Source of the DNA: Urechis unicinctus
Taxonomy: Eukaryota; Annelida; Polychaeta; Xenopneusta; Urechidae
Direction of reading: 5' to 3'
Length of the DNA: 64,000 bases
Assembly: GCA_034190875.2 (NCBI GenBank)
Contig: CM067349.1
Span: 35,277,587-35,341,586, forward strand
In this document: one piece after another, positions 23,926-34,626 of the stretch
Position numbering within the stretch: position 1 is the stretch's first letter
How the letters are laid out: every line of letters begins with the position of its first letter
The notes under the pieces: model-generated
Told to the model about the DNA's origin: nothing
Databases searched by the model: none
Seen by the model: the letters and a program-made list of their open reading frames with translations, nothing else
Translations under genes and position numbers: made by a program

Positions 23926-24182
23926 CTTCATCACCAGCCCAGCATGACACAGACCTGGGATTCTCTTTATTACCAGTCCATCGTGACACTGACCTGGGGT
24001 TCTTATCACCAGCCCAGTATGTCACTGACCTGGGGTACTTATCACCAACTCATCGTGACACTTACCTGGGGTTCTTATCACCATCCCAGTATGTCACTGA
24101 CCTAGGGTTCTTATCAACAACTAATCGTGACACTGACTTGGGGTTCTTATCACCATCCAAGTATGTAACCAAACTAGGGTTC
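23926..24182. repeat. 36-bp minisatellite, about seven units, alternating two types
   Basis: Units of TTCTTATCACC + 25 bases ending GACCTGGGG. Two unit types alternate: one with CAGCCCAGTATGTCACTGACC, the other with CAACTCATCGTGACACTGACC. The higher-order period is therefore 72 bp. Units decay towards the right end. There are no unique spacers, so it is not a CRISPR array. Confidence 0.93.
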
Positions 24183-25071
24183 GCCTAACATGGCATCTTT
24201 TTTGTTTGAAGGGGTAAAGTTTCTTGAGGCCAGTTAACATCTAAAATGGTCATCGGGACAGGTCAGGACGGGTGGCCATTTTAGTTAATTTCCAGCCCTG
24301 TTGCTGAAGACTGAACTGTAGACTTAATCTGAACATCTGGTGAATGTTTTGTCACAGAATCAACATGAGAGAGTATTATTTTTTACTTCCTGTACTTAAT
24401 AACAAGAGATTGATCCATGTGACATGTGTATTGATGATCAACCTAATCAAGTTGGCAAGAATTAATGTTGTGTAATGTATTACATAGACTTCCTTTATTT
24501 CTTATGATGTAAGACTGATAGACAGTTTGACAAGTTAATTTTATGTGTGTAACAGAATGTGCAACTATAGCTGGTGCACAGCAGGAGAATCATCTTTTGC
24601 TGAATCATATGGACAAGCTGTTGTATGGATTCTCTAATTGTGTCCTTATGGAAACCCACCAAGGCTGGACCTCTTGAAAGTCTATTACTGATAGTGCAAC
24701 ATAAGACAATGCTGTCCTCATAGTTCCTGCTGATCATGTTCAAATTTATCTGTAGATATGCTTTGCTTGATAACGATATCCTGATCATTGATTTCTGTAT
24801 ATTGTTAACCATAATGAGGTCAATACTTTGTCTATTTAAGTCAATTTATTCAGCCAAATCAACTCTGAATGCCTATATTGTGGATACATTTTTTGTAGAA
24901 TTTAAGTGACCCTAGATAGGCAAGTGAACAGCAATCAAAGTTTAATCATAAAAAAAACAAAATCATCTTCTGTCTAGTCCTGACCTTAACAAATCCTTCA
25001 GAAAATTGCATGCAGATCCCTCTTTGTTTTTTTTCCCATTTTGTAACTACATGTTATTATGTGGCAAACTG
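24183..25071. other. Non-coding stretch, possible 3' untranslated region
   Basis: No supported frame. The texture (poly-T and poly-A runs, AATAAA downstream on the plus strand, TTTATT near 24844 as a possible signal for the minus strand) suits untranslated sequence from genes ending tail to tail. This is inference. Confidence 0.3.
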
Positions 25072-25077
25072 AATAAA
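25072..25077 (+). terminator. Polyadenylation signal AATAAA
   Basis: AATAAA followed within about 10-20 bases by the T/G-rich GGTGATATGTTT. It would end a plus-strand transcript near 25090. The hexamer alone is common in AT-rich DNA. Confidence 0.3.
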
Positions 25078-25673
25078 GGTGATATGTTTAAAACCTAAAG
25101 ATCGATAATCCATGTTTTAATTGTGTCCTGAGGGGATTTATATCATTCACTCTGAAAGATGGGATTCGGTTAAATTCTCAAAATAAATCTAATGTAAGGC
25201 AAGACAATCATCTGTCAAATGAACAGATGAAACATGTAATAAAGAATCCACAATGAATCAATTGGAGGTCAGTTTAACACTCCATGAAGCAAATTGTGAA
25301 TAGATGCATGAACATATGCAGTTGGACACATCATTATATGACATGCACATACTTTGATAAGTTGCCTAAACTTCTCTGCTGGCTTGCATGTTGGAGTTAA
25401 ATATTTAACAATACGAAAATAAATCATTGAAACGTATATTATAAGAGCCAGGACTGGGTTCATAACGCTAAGTGATGCTGCCTCCAGTGCTCCGTGTCAA
25501 CTGTCATTTAGCTCGGGTGTAACGGTAACATGAATTAGACGTCTTGTAGGGCTAACTGTCATTCAGCGTATAGCTAGCAGCTCAGAACTTCACCGAAGTC
25601 TGTCAACCCGACCCATTTGGGAGACACCCAAATAGCTTGAGCCTTTCATTTACTATATATAACACTTTTTCTT

Positions 25674-25897
25674 TCATTTAATTGGAACTGATTTAAGATT
25701 ATCACCTTGTTGTTTTTGTTGCACCAAATTTAAGCGGACTTTGAAACTTTGGCCATGTACTGCAAAACTGTCGCCATGTCGCACGGAGATAAATAGTGAC
25801 AGCTGTTTGGACTCTCCCGATTGAAGGGACGAGGGATGTTGTCCAACATCGTTGACAGACAGATTACAGTGTTCAGAGTGGTTAAATAACATTAAGC
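25674..25897 (-). CDS. Possible terminal exon of a host gene
   Basis: An open minus frame of about 75 codons ending in TGA at 25674-25676. It contains LFNHSEHCNLSVNDVGQ, then a Ser/Gln-rich stretch, LSLFISVRHGDSFAVHGQSF and KVRLNLVQQKQQ. Composition is balanced and unlike the fossil frames. A good acceptor (GATTGCTTGGGCAG) lies just upstream at about 25898-25911 on the minus strand, which is why I start the exon there and not at the non-ATG codon further left. No family recognised. A second minus frame at 26171-26326 could belong to the same gene. Confidence 0.35.
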
Positions 25898-26170
25898 TGC
25901 CCAAGCAATCGAAATGTATAATAGTTACAGAAATAAAATCAATGATGAAAGTTTAATTATGCATGAGTCGGAATATAAATACGTTAAAATATATGAACCA
26001 CGTGCATTTTTGACTTGGAATCTTCCGTGCTGCAATATAAGAGACGACAATCTTCAGAATGTTAAGTATCACTAATTCTTGTTAAAACTCGCAGTACCTA
26101 AGTATAAAATTGTATCCAAATTAATAACGGGTACGTTGAAGAACTCCCTTTTCTTTAAAACAGCTGACTT

Positions 26171-26326
26171 TTATGCATATTTTCTCCGTTCCCCGGGTAC
26201 ATCTGCCACTCGGCAAGGTTCGGAACTTTTCGGAGCAAGACATTGCGTCAGCATTTCGTGGAATCGCGCCGAAAATTTAACTTCACTATTTTCTTCATGG
26301 CTCGTTGAATATTGTGAATGTACAGT
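26171..26326 (-). CDS. Possible further exon or 5' region of the same host gene
   Basis: An open minus frame of about 51 codons with EENSEVKFSARFHEMLTQCL and KSSEPCRVADVPGERRKYA. The DNA at about 26185-26275 has many CpG dinucleotides for this window. The plus strand is also open here (26079-26348), so strand is uncertain. A CpG-rich promoter or untranslated exon is an alternative. Confidence 0.22.
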   Translation of the reverse strand, partial: TVHSQYSTSHEENSEVKFSARFHEMLTQCLAPKSSEPCRVADVPGERRKYA

Positions 26327-26582
26327 TCAAATTATATATAAACAATGAGAAATTGAAAAAAGTTTATTTCGGATCCCGAAACACCTAAAAACGCGCAATT
26401 CAGTTTGTGTAAGCTTGTTTGTAGGAATTTAATTTAAGTCGTTTATGGTTTCATGGACTTTGTAACCCAAGCCCAAGGTTTTATAAACGATGGTCTGTAA
26501 GTAGTAGGTTGGTTGGGATAATAATGGTTGGTAATATCGGAAGGCAAAAAGGGCTGGCCAACTCATTTGTATAATTTAATGG

Positions 26583-26901
26583 CCAATATGGTTGAATATA
26601 TAAAATGGCCAAAATGGTTGGTTATATGAAATGGCCAATATGGTTGGTTTTTTATAAAAAGTTCCAAAATGGTTGGTTTTTTGCATGACAAAACTATCAC
26701 GACTATTTTGGTACAACCATTTTGGCCTAAAATTTGTATACTCTTCTAAAATAAGTTTTGAATGAAGATATTAACTTACAGCTGTTTACGGCAGATGTAT
26801 AAGATTTTGCATCCGCGATATCACATAATTTAAGCTCTAAAAAGCGAAATAATCGAATGACCCAAAATGGTCGGTTTTGTCGATATTGTCCAAAATGGTT
26901 G
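26583..26901. repeat. Cluster of CCAAAATGGTTG-like motifs with one inverted copy
   Basis: Forward copies of CCAA(A/T)ATGG(T/G..) lie at 26583, 26609, 26635, 26664, 26862 and 26890. One exact reverse complement, CAACCATTTTGG, is at 26714-26725. The first four are spaced about 26-29 bases apart, so they form a degenerate tandem array; the 26664 and 26714 copies can pair as a hairpin with a 38-base loop. Confidence 0.85.
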
Positions 26902-26910
26902 CTATTGTGA

Positions 26911-26915
26911 GTATA

Positions 26916-27000
<85 letters not shown>

Positions 27001-27045
27001 GTATATATATATATATATATATAAATATACATATATATATATTTT

Positions 27046-27078
<33 letters not shown>

Positions 27079-27354
27079 CTTAATATATTTATATATATAT
27101 ATGTATATTGACATATATATATCAATATACATGTATATAAATATAAATATGTATGTATATATATATGTTTATTGACATATATATATATCAATAAACATGT
27201 ATATAAGTATAAATATGTATATATATATATATATACACACACATATATATATACATATATATATACACATATATATATATTGATATACATGTATATAAAT
27301 ATAAATATGTATTTATATATCTATATATATATATACTTTTATTATTATATATTA

Positions 27355-27421
<67 letters not shown>

Positions 27422-27436
27422 AGTATATATACATAT
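26911..27436. repeat. Compound (TA)n microsatellite with a recurring TGTATA-type core
   Basis: Long alternating A/T with three copies of a core close to ATACATGTATATAAATA followed by TAAATATGTAT, near 27126, 27190 and 27283. Spacing is about 64 and 93 bases. Frames across it are Tyr/Ile runs and not genes. It sits about 500 bases left of block A. Confidence 0.95.
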
Positions 27437-28216
27437 GTGAGTGCATGTGCTCCGCGTAAGATCAATCTCAATATATCCGCTCGTCACGTATTGCTTTTGC
27501 TATAGCTTGTAATAAGTGGATTGGTTGTTTCACATTCTTGTGTCTATCATCGAACAGATCCGATATAAGCTAACATTTAATCGTTTATTCCCGTCTTTAT
27601 GCTCAATTTGATGCCTTGCTCTATATCATTATACATGTAGTTTTTCACTTTGTCTCTGATTCTTTAAACATGAGAAGTAATTCTTAATTCCGCACATATA
27701 CCTAAGCATCTCGCTTCTTGTTCTAAATACCAAATTTTACGGCGCTATACGTGCAGGCTTATGGTGTTGAGGTTTGGCAGTTGCAAATTGGTGCAAGATT
27801 AAGACGCGTCATTACCAGCGGTTATCTTGTACAGTCGGGAATGGGTACTTATATGCAAGATAACCTTCAATGGCATCAGTTGATTCTGCATTGCTGTTGT
27901 TTGCAGCAGATGTAGATCGTCAACGATACATTAACGGGAACATAGTAATACACAACTGTAATATGAAGGCAAATACCTAAGCAATAGTCCCTCCCAAATT
28001 TCAAACATTGACGGTGCACATACTCCATAAACAACAAACACCGTAAGCCATAACACGCATCATCTAGGGTATCCGTGTTTGTGAAAGCAGGATTAAACCA
28101 GCCGCATAACCTTGATTCACTTCAATATCTATGGTAGGGAACAAATCAACCCACGCTGCTTTAGTCCATTGTTTAGCGAATCGGTTAAATAAATGAAGCA
28201 ATGACCTTTTCCAAAA

Positions 28217-28390
28217 GTGCACTCAAACGTCTCCCCTTGTGTGTGAATGGGCTGACTTATGAGGCTGATTAGTGCAACCAGCATTTGATTCAATTTGCGG
28301 TGATCGGAATAACCCAGGGAGTCATTCCAATTTGTCTCAACCTGCTAGGAAGAAGAAAGGCCACGCAAATCCCATTAAGGATTTGATTAC
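28217..28390 (+). pseudogene. Coding remnant in block A (first shared frame)
   Basis: The same frame is read in block B at 33924-34106 and, on the minus strand, in block C around 60080-60220. The shared core is IGITQ.(A/V)IP.CLNLL, with changes between copies often at third positions (for example ACC/ACA, CCA/CCG, CTC/CTT). One length difference against B is three bases. This is the part of the family present in all three blocks. No domain recognised; broken. Confidence 0.5.
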
Positions 28391-29073
28391 AGCGGTCGCC
28401 ATTGTATTTTACGTTCCGCGTGCGTTCTGCTATATTATTTAATAAAGAGAGAACCAGAATTGATTTTTATATATTTGAACGATTTGGCGTTGTATGTTAC
28501 TAGTATCGTAGGCGAGGTTTAGGGGTAGTTGCATGAAAGTGGATATTCTTTTATTGAGCAGTGCTATTTCATTTCCAATTGTCGGAAGTTAGTTAAAATT
28601 CGTTGAGGGTTCGTTATTCGATAAGATATTCGATACTTTCTCAAACTGGCCTTCTCTGATTGCACTGCATCATCACGTTTCAGCTCTTAAACGCGCTTTT
28701 GAGGGATGCTAGGATATCAATTGAAACAATGAAGCTGTATCAAACACTACACATGCGATATATCTCGGGAGTTCTAGGCTAAATCATTTTTAAAGCTGCA
28801 CAGACGCGATACAAAATAAATATCTGAGGTTTCCGACCTCATTGTCGAAAGTTCTTTGTAAACATTACGGCAATAGCTAATTCTCTGTCACCATCAATCT
28901 CCGTCGCTTCTACACCATGCGACAATATGCGACATGCAGAGTTTTAATAGTCTCAAAAATCTGTTTTAAATTCGATCTTTGCAGTTATCGCGCACGATGA
29001 TAATTCGTCGTATGTTATTGGTAATCATTATTATCCATCTTTTGATCACAAATCACGTTCAATACGGATTAGT

Positions 29074-29403
29074 ATGATGCATTACACAATCTGTGGTTTC
29101 TGCATTATCCCTAACGGATGCAGGCAAGAATCGGCAATAATTGATTTCATGCACGAGTCGCAAACAATATTCATCGCAATCGCTATCTATGTGCGGAATG
29201 AGAGAAGTTTGTCTTTAGTGGCAATGAGCAGAAGCGGTACGGTCGGAATTGATAAACTTAGAAGTTGTAACATATTAACTACTGCTGAACACTTCAGCTA
29301 TTGGGTTAACTGTCCCCTTCTTACCCATTTGTTATTTAAACCAAATATAATCGGCTTGTTTTTATCAATCGACATTAAATGTTCTACCGATATTATACGA
29401 TAA
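29074..29403 (+). pseudogene. 109-codon frame in block A
   Basis: Starts MMHYTICGFCIIPNG and includes AIIDFMHESQTIFIAIAIY. Block C has matching DNA on the minus strand around 59320-59450, where a similar hydrophobic frame can be read (AAII, IFFGIAI). The right half has no support from another block. Broken or fragmentary in C. Family unknown. Confidence 0.33.
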
Positions 29404-29729
29404 ACCAATAAGGCTTAGCTGGAGTGAACGTTGATGAAAGGTGAGACAAAATCATAAAACATGCAAAAGTGTATTTGTTTCAATGCATGACCTACCCTGG
29501 CTCACAACATATGTAATATAAATCACTTGAGGGTCCTATATCGATATCTGGCCAGATCAATTTGTTATAATGGCTTCTCATTTTATTGCCCACAAGTGTC
29601 TTCAGTTCAATAGAACCGTTTGTATTGTCTCTGATACGCTAAATCGTTATTGTTACCTTAATGAAGTGTGTTGAAAAACTACACACACTAATAATTGCCG
29701 CCTCAGGGTTGTAGTGATATTTCTGCGAT

Positions 29730-29978
29730 TTGAATGATAGGATTTATCGTCGAGCTGTTCGACCAGTAAGTCTCACTATTATGGCAATAGTATCCGAAAC
29801 CCTGCCTGCCAGTGACATGACGTGCGAATGGCCAGGGACCGGAAGTGGATGTAGTGCGATGTCCCATCTTTTGCGTCTCAAATATCACACACCACCTGCA
29901 GATAACTTTCATCTTAAACCGATCAAATTAATAGTCGATGATGCTCGAGAAAAGCCTTCACTGTTTACTGACGGTTGA
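29730..29978 (+). pseudogene. Coding remnant in block A (second shared frame)
   Basis: Paired with 34369-34626 in block B. Shared words are IM.IVSE, the EW...TGS region, RL.YHTP.AD and KPIKL. Two length differences between A and B in this frame are 9 and 12 bases, both keeping the frame, which neutral DNA would rarely do. No domain recognised. Part of a broken fossil. Confidence 0.55.
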
Positions 29979-30195
29979 TATGCGCTCAACTCAGTCAGGC
30001 TGCTTTGAAATCTACACTGCAAACTGTCCAATATATTGCATGAAGCGTGCACTTGTGGTTGCAACTGGAAGCGATAAACGTATTGGGTTAATACATGAAA
30101 ATGGAAAGGAATCGGTCAAGGGGGAATCATTATTGGCGGAGCTTATCACAACAATGTTGCTAACGAAGGCTTTAATTGAATGTGTATTGTATTAA
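29938..30195 (+). pseudogene. Coding remnant in block A (third shared frame, C-terminal)
   Basis: Paired with 35048-35323 in block B; both end at the same TAA. Shared words are IANCPIY.MK.AL, VATG.(A/D)KRI.L and ITTMLL.K. One length difference of 18 bases keeps the frame, and about 85 codons are open in both copies. This is the strongest evidence of former coding in the window. It overlaps the second shared frame by about 40 bases in another frame. Basic, mixed composition; no family recognised. Confidence 0.58.
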
Positions 30196-30420
30196 TACAA
30201 TGGTTCTATAAAAATAATCGAATACTGACCCGAATTCGCTCATATACGCATGTATATGTGAGCTGCAGTCTCAATTTCAACACTATCGCCAAATATTATC
30301 AGCTGAACATGTTCGGTTGGGCAGATAGTTTAGCGAAATCTATATTTAACATATATTCCATATCATCAGGTAGAGAAGGCATGGTGCTTAAACCAGTGTA
30401 ACAAATGCAAGATGTTAAGA

Positions 30421-32099
30421 TAGAAATAAACTACACACAAACTAATAGCACATTTTAAATAAATAGTCAGAAAATTACCAGCCCATTTACAATTAGTGTT
30501 GAGGTCAAATTTGAAATGTGCCTGGATATTGAATAAGAATATTATTTAGAACAGTGCATTTAATATTTGATAACATAGCTAGTCAAACGTGGCCTTGCTG
30601 CCAAACAACACAGTAAGAACGATTTTCACCAAACAGTTACATGAGTCCAAGCGAGGTAATGGTGTTTTGTGTCGGATGGCAATTCTATAACACTTCTGTA
30701 ACGAGCTAATTGGGGAGGTACTGAATCTAAGGGCATATGCGGCACTCGTACAGAAAGTAGCTAATCAATGTTCTTCCACCATAACAAAACGTCAGTTTTA
30801 GTTTCTTTTCTTTTCTAACCAACCAATCAATCAGCATCTTAGCAATCTGCTAATTGATCTTTGGAGAACTAAATGCTGCCGGGGGCTAGGGGATAATTTA
30901 AAACCTGTATATCACGCGCAATTTTATTTTGACGGCCTTATTTCATGAATGAACCTCTCGCATTAAAGGTGTTGATGTATTAGCGGTTATTCATGTATGT
31001 TTATCTGGAAATGACCACTAAGTGAATAAGCTCAGTCTAAGATTGGCAGATGATTGAAATTCAATATTGGAAATGCGTGATTATGTGTCATGCAATGGAC
31101 GGTCCTCAATGGCATAGCAATCGTCATTTTACCAAAAAGACACGGATGAATATCTCATGGCCAATTCATTATCATCATAGATAACCAATCGACTATCACA
31201 ATCCTATTCTAATCTGAACTGGCAGTCTTCGGCTAAGGACTTTGAGAAACAGCCATGGAATACAAGTAAAAATGAATGATTCATTACTTTCCATTGTTTC
31301 ATTTTATATTACGTTTCGTTTGATATTTTGTTTAGACACTCCAAGTTATGTTTGGTAGGAATGGTAAACTAGCAAAAATTCATAGAACATTTCTTTTTGT
31401 ACATACAACAAATTCGAAATTTAATGTTTATAAGGTAAGTTTTACAACTTCGAGCTATGGGTTCACAAAGTCGAGTGGTTTGCGACCAGATATTAGTGTG
31501 TAGCAGCTGATCGGTTTACTCGGTCATGTTCCGGGTTGATATGTGTCAAAGTTTGGCTTAATCGTTTGGCCAATATCATGCACGATATAATTCTAGAAAG
31601 AAATTTCAAAATATTGTTGTCGGAGGATTTGCAAGCACCAGCGACATAAAACTTGATGTAATTTCAATTCAACCGAATATAATAGCTGGAGCATCGGGCG
31701 TGATTTCTAGGTAATGTTTCAGCTGATGGAAAAAACTGATTCACCGCCTAAATGTCTGGTGATTTGACCACCTTGCTCAAGATTTGTGATGCCGACCACA
31801 GAGTAACAGACCGTTTTAACTCTACAGTAATAACCCGTAGAGGAACGTTAATTACAGGCAAGTAGTTGGAATAACATGGGTGCCTCCTACAAAAGAAGCC
31901 TGAACGTTAAGCATCATGCAATGTACGAATCATAGTGGTGATTAAATCCATCAAAGAAGTTCAAAAAGAAAGTGAGCAAGAGACAAATTGGATGTTTCAG
32001 TTTGGATAGGAGCTGCATAACACGATTGCTCGATACGCATGAAATGCATTCTATATTTCAGTTTCTGTTGTTAAACGTCACTAAAGGTGAAACTAAATA
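30421..32099. other. No assignable feature
   Basis: AT-rich DNA between block A and the third duplication copy. No supported frame, no repeat above a few units and no partner that I could find in the window. Confidence 0.5.
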
Positions 32100-32745
32100 G
32101 GTTTGTTGAAAAGGGGGGAAAACCCTAATCCCTATTCAACGAAGTTACATGCGAAACGTTTAGGCAGCACACTCGGCAGAACTTGTTCATTTCGACATTG
32201 GCTATCGTTAATAGCGAATCTCGCAATGTCAAGCGATACACTCATTGCTGGTTTTGGAGGCGAACGACCTCGTCTGATCGCTGGTCGCGCATTTAGACAT
32301 TTATTTATAGTTATCGGTTGAGCTATCAAATCATACGAAACCTTATACATGGTATTGATTAGCTCACATTAAATGGGGTTTATTTGATAGTGGATATCAA
32401 TATTTTACCCTTAATTAAGCATTTCCACAAAGATTAAATCATATCTGCCTCGCAAATAAATCATAAATGATTGTGCATTAGGTGCATTAAAAATCACAAA
32501 GCACATGAATCAGGCAATAGATGCTGTTTTCACTTACATCGGTTTTCGGCGGCAGTCATCATGTAGTGTCGATTACATGTCGTGATATTGACACTTACAT
32601 CGGGTAGCCCTTTGTTTCAGAATGTCGCAATATCCCCCTCCACATAATACATTTGTAACAGTCCGAAAATCAAGTGGATTGTAACACATATGTTATATCA
32701 GTTGGCCAACATGTATATTTCACTCTTCGAATTGTTGTGACGTAG
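32100..32745 (+). repeat. Third, short copy of part of the large duplication
   Basis: Aligns with about 41300-42030 of copy 2 and, from about 3110, with copy 1. Shared landmarks are the motif reading GTTATCGGTTGAGCTATCAAATC near 32311, the GGCGGCAG...CATGT stretch near 32550, TTACATGTCGTGATA near 32573, the GAAGCCC-like run before TTTGTTTCAGAATG near 32610, and GTTGGCCAACATGTAT near 32700. Divergence is clearly greater than between the left ends of copies 1 and 2. It sits between blocks A and B of the second repeat family, in the same orientation as copies 1 and 2. Confidence 0.85.
32132..32350 (-). pseudogene. 72-codon minus frame in the third copy
   Basis: Related to the minus frame at 41290-41487 of copy 2: both carry K(P/Q)AM..SLD followed by AINDSQCRNEQVL here and TTANIEMVQF there. 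Copy 1 lacks the DNA altogether. The overlapping plus frame (32103-32321) also reads like protein (LSLIANLAMSSDTLIAGFGG), so strand is not settled. No family recognised. Confidence 0.3.
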
Positions 32746-32778
32746 CCCCCGTGTACCATAAAAATATTCCGGGTATGA

Positions 32779-33012
32779 TTGCATAATGGCGATACTACAA
32801 CGCGATCACAAGGAAGGAAAATGCTAAATATTGATGCATTAAGAGGCTGCCTGTATATTGTGGAAGCATCTAAATACCCAAAGCAAATTTTTGACATGGC
32901 TATATTCTATTTAGTATTAGTCTTGTTATATAAGGATAATGATATGGTTAAGATTGGTAGCGCACCTGTAAATCACTTAGTATTTCTGAAACGCAAGACT
33001 GTGAGACCTTAA
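32779..33012 (+). pseudogene. 77-codon frame after the third copy
   Basis: Contains MLNIDALRGCLYIVEASKYP, a Leu/Val/Tyr stretch (FYLVLVLLY) and a basic end (FLKRKTVRP). It follows the third copy of the duplication but has no partner of its own. No family recognised. Confidence 0.22.
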
Positions 33013-33358
33013 ATACACCAACCTGCTATCAGAAAATACATTTTTTCCGACACGGGCTGCATTTATATGTTCAATTACACGTAGCACGTTCTAGAAAAAA
33101 CGTAATGTTAACGGTGGGAAAGGCTTAATCTGCTGAGCCGCTGCAGAGCAGAATAATTCAAATCTGTTTGCAGGACATGCATTATATCCATCTTATACAG
33201 TTCAGCTTTGCTATGACCATCTGCAGACATTGAATTTGTTTCTGTGGCGCTCGGGTGGAGTCCCATAAACCAGACCATATTTTTAGTTTTCCATCGCTAT
33301 GGTGAAAGGTGTTTTTGGGTACAATACGGTTTTTTTGAGTGCAGAATGTTTTTTGACT

Positions 33359-33454
33359 TCATCAGTTAATGAGCCCATAAGCCACATTCTATGCTCTGGA
33401 AAATGGTATCGTGTCATGTGCCATTAAGTACGTCATCAGTTAATGAGCCCATAA
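33359..33454. repeat. 22-bp direct repeat pair
   Basis: The sequence TCATCAGTTAATGAGCCCAT (plus AA) is found at 33359-33380 and again at 33433-33454, 74 bases apart. It is possibly a partial local duplication or a target-site-like pair. Confidence 0.9.
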
Positions 33455-33756
33455 ACCTTTCAGACTCTTAACACCAGCGGGCATGATTGTATGCACTGTC
33501 GATATCCCCTAACATTCAGATGTGCCTCTAAAAAGTAGGCAGCCCTTGCAATGGGACTGTTGATGTTAGTTTAGCCGTGGCAGTTCGCGATATTATTGTG
33601 GCCAATTCCATATGCCATTTGGATAATGTTTTCCATGGTCCGTAAATCCACTGACTAAGGAACTGGTAAATCGAATTACCAATAAGAGGTACATTACGAG
33701 TGACATAATACAAAATGAACGTTGTTGTGGCTAAAACCGATAATATATTACAGAGA

Positions 33757-33764
33757 TATTATAT

Positions 33765-33795
<31 letters not shown>

Positions 33796-33886
33796 GATAT
33801 ATATATATATATATATATATGTATAAATATTTATGTATATATCTATATACATATAGATATATATATATTTATATATATATATATAA
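33757..33886. repeat. (TA)n microsatellite abutting block B
   Basis: TA-rich array with TAGATA and TGTATA interruptions. It ends within a few bases of the point where homology to blocks A and C begins, so it sits exactly at the left junction of block B. Confidence 0.95.
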
Positions 33887-33923
33887 GTCCATAGTTTAGC
33901 GAATCGGTTAAATATATGAAGCA

Positions 33924-34106
33924 ATGACTTATTCCAAAAGTGTACTTAAACGTCTCCCTTTGTGTGTGAATGGGTTGACTTATAAAGCTGATAAGAGCAA
34001 CCAGCATTTGTATCAATTTGCAGCGATCGGAATAACCCAGGGAGCCATTCCAAATTGTCTCAACCTGCTAAGAAGAAAGGCCAAGCAAATTCCATTAAGG
34101 ATTTGA
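33924..34106 (+). pseudogene. Coding remnant in block B (first shared frame)
   Basis: Open for 60 codons: [18 protein letters not shown], then HLYQFAAIGITQGAIP and a basic end. Matches 28217-28390 in A and the C block. Differences from A are spread over silent and replacement sites, with one 3-base length change. Family unknown. Confidence 0.5.
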
Positions 34107-34368
34107 TTACAGTGGTCGTCATTTTATCTTACGTTCGCGTGCGTTCTGCTTTATTATTTAATACTGAAAGAACCAGAATTGCTTTTTGTATATTTGAATG
34201 ATTTGATGTTGTATGTTTCTAGTATCGCAGGTGAGGTTGGGGGGTTATTGTATTAAAGTACTAATTGCTATTGTTTCTTATACGCTGTATTGTTATTGTT
34301 AAGTGAAAAAAACAACACTATATTAATAATTGCCATCTCCATTAGGGTTTTAGTGATATTTCTGCGAT

Positions 34369-34626
34369 TTGCATGATATGATTAATCATGGAGCTGTTCG
34401 CTCAGCAAGTCTTTCTATTATGGGAATAGTATCCGAAAGCGTGCCAGCCGGTGTCATGACTAACGAATGGTCACTGACCGGAAGTGCGATGTTCCACCTT
34501 AAGCGTCTCAACTATCACACACCACTTGCAGATAAACCGATCAAATTACTATGGGTTCATGTCGATAGGATACACGAATATAAATACACTAGAAGCAGTC
34601 ATATAATCTTTAGGGATATTATATAG
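34369..34626 (+). pseudogene. Coding remnant in block B (second shared frame)
   Basis: 85 codons beginning MHDMINHGAVRSASLSIMG, then IVSESVPAGVMTNEW and RLNYHTPLADKPIKL. Partner of 29730-29978 in A. The last third is not found in A. In-frame length differences support coding ancestry. No family recognised. Confidence 0.52.

Larger units (their letters stand above)
27950..30260 (+). repeat. Fossil element, block A
   Basis: Aligns with block C (reverse strand, 59300-60480) over its first 1.3 kb and with block B (33889-35420) at both its early and late parts. Landmarks are TTTAGCGAATCGG near 28170, GTGTGTGAATGGGCTGAC near 28239 and GATCGGAATAACCCAGGGAG near 28303. The late part carries two frames shared with B. 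A and B share about 85% of bases in the better parts by eye; C is more distant. It is broken, with several breaks. Unknown family; virus-like origin is possible but unproven. Old, judging by divergence. Confidence 0.85.

Noticed and set aside
23926-24182. CRISPR array
   Set aside because: Units are contiguous with no unique spacers, and the setting is eukaryotic.
26583-26901. Serum-response (CArG) boxes
   Set aside because: The motif has five A/T between CC and GG; a CArG box needs six.
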